64,000 nucleotides of DNA from JBBRMW01 sp965246845 (lineage in GTDB: Bacteria > Chloroflexota > Anaerolineae > Aggregatilineales > UBA2796): positions 186,001 to 250,000 of the forward strand of contig CBDFFR010000004.1 in assembly GCA_965246845.1 (NCBI GenBank). Reading direction: 5' to 3'. The notes beneath the pieces are model-generated. The model searched no databases and had not been told where the DNA came from. It saw nothing but the letters and a program-made list of their open reading frames with translations. The position numbers and the translations under genes were made by a program. Positions within the stretch are counted from its first letter, which is position 1; the number at the start of each line of letters is the position of its first letter. Of the stretch, positions 60,443-64,000 are shown piece by piece.

Positions 60443-61023
60443 GGATGTGTCTTCGCAATATCGATGCCTTGCAAGTGCTTCGAGAGACGACCCAACCGCG
60501 CCGCAAACTGCTGATTCATATATGCCCTGATTTCCTGTAGTAGCGTATTTACAGCCAGTGTCATCGCCTGCTCATTGTTCTCACCCTTTACGTGAACGTG
60601 TACATCTCTTTGCCCGAACCCCGCCCCTGAAAGGGTCAAAGATGCAGGCGAGAACGAGCGAACACGCGGACCAATTGATGAAATGCTTGAAATTTTCAGG
60701 GCAACAGGTTGCCCGCGCGCTCCGGGATCGTCGATACCACGCGCGATGAGGCCAAGCGCATGAGAATACTGATTTTCAAAAAAGACAACAAAATCATTGT
60801 AGAGTGTCATCATCACCTGAATTGTTTGCTCCTGCGTTTGTCCATCGAAAAACACCTTGAAAGTTGCCTTGTCATTTAGCTCCGTTGAGAAGAAACGCAG
60901 TTCGGAGTGCCAGCGCTCCGAAGTTGGTGCATTCTCATTTACGTAGGTTGTGATTTCGGCTGTTACAGCCTGACTGTTCGCTAATTGCACAGTCGAGACA
61001 GGTTTTGCGTTGTGCATCGTCAT
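60430..61023 (-). CDS. unknown protein in methylase operon
   Basis: A 197-residue protein without recognised domains. ATG 61023 overlaps the methylase stop as ATGA, so this start is chosen over longer ones in frame. The pattern LRFFSTELNDKATFKVFFDG, then TIQVMMTLYNDFVVFFENQY is amphipathic and could form a beta/alpha domain; the end (NTLLQEIRAYMNQQFAARLG) is helical. It is translationally coupled to the methylase and to the HEPN-like gene on either side, so it is likely a link or regulator between a modification enzyme and an RNase-like effector. Confidence 0.65.
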   Translation of the reverse strand: MTMHNAKPVSTVQLANSQAVTAEITTYVNENAPTSERWHSELRFFSTELNDKATFKVFFDGQTQEQTIQVMMTLYNDFVVFFENQYSHALGLIARGIDDPGARGQPVALKISSISSIGPRVRSFSPASLTLSGAGFGQRDVHVHVKGENNEQAMTLAVNTLLQEIRAYMNQQFAARLGRLSKHLQGIDIAKTHPWTA

Positions 61024-64000
61024 TCCTCGTTGTTTTCGATTGCTGCCAAAGTTTCTGTCATCACGCCCGCCGTCCCCTCCACCAGCGCGATCTCCGCCTC
61101 CGTCAACCCATAGGCCGTATAGACCGCCGCGTTCAACTCCGCTTCCAGCTTCGACAGCCGCGCCGCATCGTGCGCCGCCGCGAGGCACGCACGCGCGAGG
61201 TCTGCGATTTGCGCGCGGAGTGGGTCGGGTGGGTTGGGGATGGGGAGTTGTTCGACATATTGAGTAAAGAAGCGCAAGTATCCGCCTCTTATTTTCTGAT
61301 CCGACAAATTACGATAGAGCCATTCAACAACGGTTGAATTTAACACGCCTAAAACGTAAAAATCAGCAATTGGTAGGAAGTAAACAGTATTCGCGCAAAA
61401 TGTACCTTGTTCATCTATAACAAAACGAAAGTCATTCGCAATGTCTGGATATACTATTTTGGGCATGTCAAATTGATGGTAAATGCCCATTTGTGGTTGT
61501 TGAAGCTCATACCAAGCGTGATTTGCACTGGTGGCTCGTGCCTCCAACTGTGGCTTGAAACGTCGCAGGTGTTCTTCTATTGCAGGGTAAGCTATGATGT
61601 TCAACCCTCTTTTAGCGAAAATCAAATAACTACCTTGATGACCAATCTTCCAGCGCTTAATGTCCTTCCCGACGACAAACGGCTTAATAACTTCCGCGCT
61701 CTTCGAGTCGGCGGCGATGAGTTCCGCGCGTTTGTCGCCATCAATGACGAAAGCCTCATTTAATCCTGTAACTACGCCACGAAATATTTTTCCATCGACG
61801 TAAGTTTTAAGTGGCGCTCCTAAATGCTTGATCTTTTCGAGCAACGTAGCATTTCGCTCGTTGGTGAGCGTCCATTGGGAGCCATTTAGCGCAGTTTGCG
61901 GCAGTGATTGGCCTGTTAATTTTATAACGGCACGTAAATCCATATCATCGCGCCAATCTTCAATTTTCGTGAAGTGTGTTATGTCACCTCGTTGTTTGTG
62001 TAGCACCAATACGAGTGGATAGGTTGTCGCGTCTTTGAACACAGGCGCATCATCGAAATCTGTCAACTGCTGAACGTGAAATTGCGCCAAGTATTTACGC
62101 AAATTCGCGCCGTATCCACCTTTGATGAACTTATTCGGGCTGATAAATGCGAGTGTTCCACCATCGCGGAGAAGTTGAATTGCACGCGCATAGAAATAGA
62201 CGTAAAGATCGGCGCGCGCGGAGAACACTTCGGGGTAGGTTTTCTCTAGTTCGGCACGTATGCCCTTAAATTTATCCATGCTTACGTAAGGCGGGTTGGC
62301 GACCACAATATCGAAGCCGCCGCGAGCCGCGAAAACCGTGTGGAAGTGCAGGCGGTAGAGGAAGAAGGGGAGCGGCTTCGTCAGGTCGCGCATCTGCGCT
62401 TCGATTTCGCCGAGGCGGGCATAGCGGACGGCTGCGGAGTCGAGGGTGCGTTTATCCTTCGCGGAGAGGACGCCGTTTTGCTGACCGCTTTTCTTTCCAT
62501 AGATATTGACCTGCTCTTTGGCGGCGTCAATCTTCACGGCGAGGGCGTTGAGGGCGATCTCGCGTTCGCGGATGACAATTTCGGCGCGCAGTTCGCGGCG
62601 TTCATCGGGCGCGGCACGGAAGAAACGGCGGTGCAGCGTATCGAAGTCCTCACGCGAGCGCTGCACGGCCTTTTCACTCTCAAAGAGCGCCATTTTTCCC
62701 TGCACGGCGTCGCCGATCAGGTTTTGCTGGACGAGGGCTTGCGGGTCGGCGGCGAAGAGCGATTCGGAGCCAGCGGTGAGGATCGACTCGCCATCCAGCG
62801 TTTCGATCAGGCTGTCGCCAACCATCAGCTTGTATTCGAGGTTGGGGAGCGGGCGGGCTTGTTCGAGGGTCTGATCGACGACGAGGGCGAGCCACAGGCG
62901 AAGCTGCGCGACCTCGACGGCTTCCGGCTTGAGGTCCACGCCATAGAGCGTGTCGCGGATGATGGCTTCCTTCCAATCGGCAACCTGCGCGGGCGTGACG
63001 GCGACTCCGTTGGCGAGGGCGCAGGCACGGCGCAGGCGCAGAATTTCGGTCATCATACCGATCAGGAAGCTGCCGGAGCCGACGGCGGGGTCGAGGACGG
63101 TGAGGGTATCGAGGGCGGCGGAGATGCGGTCGGCTTCGGCGGGGGTCAGCGCGGTGGGTTGCTCCGCATCGAAGAGGGCTTGCGCACGTTCGCGGGGAAC
63201 ATCGGCGCGGGTCGCGAGGTAGCCGGCGAGCGCTTCCTGACACATATAGGCGACGATCACGCGCGGGGTGTAGAAGGAGCCAGATTGCCCGCGATCCTGC
63301 GCCTGGAGCTGGTTCTCGAAGACCTTGCCCAACATTTCGGGGTCCACCGCGACATCGAGTTCGAGGGGCGTGTCTTCACTGACGGTGAAGTTGTAGCGGT
63401 TGAGGAAGGCGAGAATGCCCGTGTCGCCCATCGGGTCGAAGAGCGAGTCCGGGAGGATGAGCGTCCCGGCGGGGTCGCGGGCGGGGTCGAAGAGACCTCC
63501 ATTGAGGTATGGGATTGTTTCCCAGCCGCGCGTCCATGAGGGCAAGGCGCGGCGGTCGGGCGGGGTGTTCATCGTCTCGAAGAAGACCGGGGCGAGGACC
63601 TCCGTATAATAGTGGAAGGTCTCGACGTTCGGCGGGGTGTTATCCGCGTCGTGGCGCAACATGCAGAGGCGGTATTGTTCGGTGAGGAAGCGCTGCCCGC
63701 CCGCAAGCCAGCCCTTGCGCTGGAGGAAGTAGAGGAACATCAGGCGTCCGAGGAGGCGTTGGGCGAAGGCGCGCAGCTTGTCGGCTTCGTAGAATTCGCG
63801 AACGCCGGGGTTGTACTTTCGGGCGGCTTCGATGACGGCGCGGAAGAACTCGCTGTACTGGCGGTCGAACTTGCGGGTGAGGGCAGTCACGCTGAAGGCG
63901 TCGCGTTGCGCATCGTAGACCTGGATGCCGCCCCGGTTCCATGCGGCGAGGGTGCTCAGGGTATCGACATCGTGGCGGGTCGCGTCGGTGGTGACGAGTT
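61020..64000 (-). CDS. Eco57I/PglX-type DNA methylase, partial
   Basis: A large adenine-specific DNA methylase whose start is beyond the right edge: the frame remains open to 64000, so the ATG/GTG at 63890 is not the true start. Visible parts are a helical N-terminal region (LLGRLMFLYFLQRKGWLA), the SAM motif I TVLDPAVGSGSFLIGMMTE, the catalytic NPPYVSMDKFKG (motif IV) and the C-terminal specificity region (GVVTGLNEAFVIDGD, TaqI-like). Combined with its neighbours it is a type IIG/BREX-like or DISARM-like modification gene. No separate restriction nuclease domain is visible in the part seen. Confidence 0.9.
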   Translation of the reverse strand, partial: LVTTDATRHDVDTLSTLAAWNRGGIQVYDAQRDAFSVTALTRKFDRQYSEFFRAVIEAARKYNPGVREFYEADKLRAFAQRLLGRLMFLYFLQRKGWLAGGQRFLTEQYRLCMLRHDADNTPPNVETFHYYTEVLAPVFFETMNTPPDRRALPSWTRGWETIPYLNGGLFDPARDPAGTLILPDSLFDPMGDTGILAFLNRYNFTVSEDTPLELDVAVDPEMLGKVFENQLQAQDRGQSGSFYTPRVIVAYMCQEALAGYLATRADVPRERAQALFDAEQPTALTPAEADRISAALDTLTVLDPAVGSGSFLIGMMTEILRLRRACALANGVAVTPAQVADWKEAIIRDTLYGVDLKPEAVEVAQLRLWLALVVDQTLEQARPLPNLEYKLMVGDSLIETLDGESILTAGSESLFAADPQALVQQNLIGDAVQGKMALFESEKAVQRSREDFDTLHRRFFRAAPDERRELRAEIVIREREIALNALAVKIDAAKEQVNIYGKKSGQQNGVLSAKDKRTLDSAAVRYARLGEIEAQMRDLTKPLPFFLYRLHFHTVFAARGGFDIVVANPPYVSMDKFKGIRAELEKTYPEVFSARADLYVYFYARAIQLLRDGGTLAFISPNKFIKGGYGANLRKYLAQFHVQQLTDFDDAPVFKDATTYPLVLVLHKQRGDITHFTKIEDWRDDMDLRAVIKLTGQSLPQTALNGSQWTLTNERNATLLEKIKHLGAPLKTYVDGKIFRGVVTGLNEAFVIDGDKRAELIAADSKSAEVIKPFVVGKDIKRWKIGHQGSYLIFAKRGLNIIAYPAIEEHLRRFKPQLEARATSANHAWYELQQPQMGIYHQFDMPKIVYPDIANDFRFVIDEQGTFCANTVYFLPIADFYVLGVLNSTVVEWLYRNLSDQKIRGGYLRFFTQYVEQLPIPNPPDPLRAQIADLARACLAAAHDAARLSKLEAELNAAVYTAYGLTEAEIALVEGTAGVMTETLAAIENNEE

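Noticed and set aside
62340..63539. A 399-codon plus-strand frame opposite the methylase
   Set aside because: It is very rich in Glu, Gly and Val, as expected from the complement of the methylase codons, and the methylase motifs on the other strand are clear.
63888..63890. GTG at 63890 as start of the methylase
   Set aside because: The frame stays open to the window edge and reads a plausible family sequence (LAAWNRGGIQVYDAQRDAF) before this codon, so the gene is simply cut by the edge.
1..64000. tRNA or rRNA genes
   Set aside because: No cloverleaf with conserved T-loop bases or rRNA segment was noticed on either strand; a dedicated RNA scan could still find a short one.

Overview
The window reads as a chromosomal segment of a free-living bacterium, most likely a Chloroflexota (Anaerolineae-type) member. 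The evidence is indirect: very large multi-PAS sensor kinases, a XisH/XisI pair, a ROK-controlled sugar-uptake locus, large serine recombinases and frequent GTG/TTG starts. There is no rRNA or tRNA gene to confirm it. Base composition rises visibly from the sensor-kinase region on the left to the sugar and defence loci on the right. Several insertion sequences and decayed genes show an accessory, rearranged region.

Layout. (1) 1-14692: a signalling cluster with a LuxR-type regulator end, a receiver-PAS-kinase, a lipoprotein binding protein coupled to a 1354-residue kinase and an Rcp1-like receiver, then three more kinases on the minus strand; two truncated receiver genes flank the binding-protein/kinase unit. 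(2) 14693-21284: a decayed methyltransferase, two nucleotide-sugar genes of the CapE/CapG type, then an MBL-fold hydrolase, a TetR regulator and a receiver/thioredoxin-reductase-like fusion behind a promoter with a palindromic operator. (3) 21330-26390: IS630 with exact ends, a Kelch protein, and IS982 inserted in a serine-recombinase remnant. (4) 26390-37260: a TPR protein, a MITE-like repeat, phosphatidylserine decarboxylase and synthase, then a seven-gene operon in which every gene overlaps the next and which ends in a two-component system, then a tandem SUKH protein. (5) 37261-46494: a train of hairpins, an unknown gene, an IS5-family element inserted in an array of 9-bp repeats, two large serine recombinases with a secreted cargo protein, and a VapBC-type pair. 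(6) 46931-54820: a ROK repressor, sugar ABC transporter (two permeases and a binding protein), GH15-like and GH31 enzymes, with two matching ROK operators and a three-way-junction RNA candidate. (7) 54774-64000: a defence-like island with a PLD-SNF2 helicase, XisH/XisI, a DUF5131 protein, and a coupled operon of an Eco57I-type DNA methylase, an unknown protein and a HEPN/AbiU2-like protein.

How it fits together. The sugar locus is a self-contained uptake-and-hydrolysis unit for alpha-glucosides that needs an ATPase from elsewhere. The signalling genes look like a phosphorelay hub whose inputs are the binding lipoprotein and many PAS domains. The best candidates for undescribed systems are the seven-gene overlapping operon with its Shine-Dalgarno-masking leader hairpin, the methylase/unknown/HEPN-like operon, and the recombinase pair with its repeat array.
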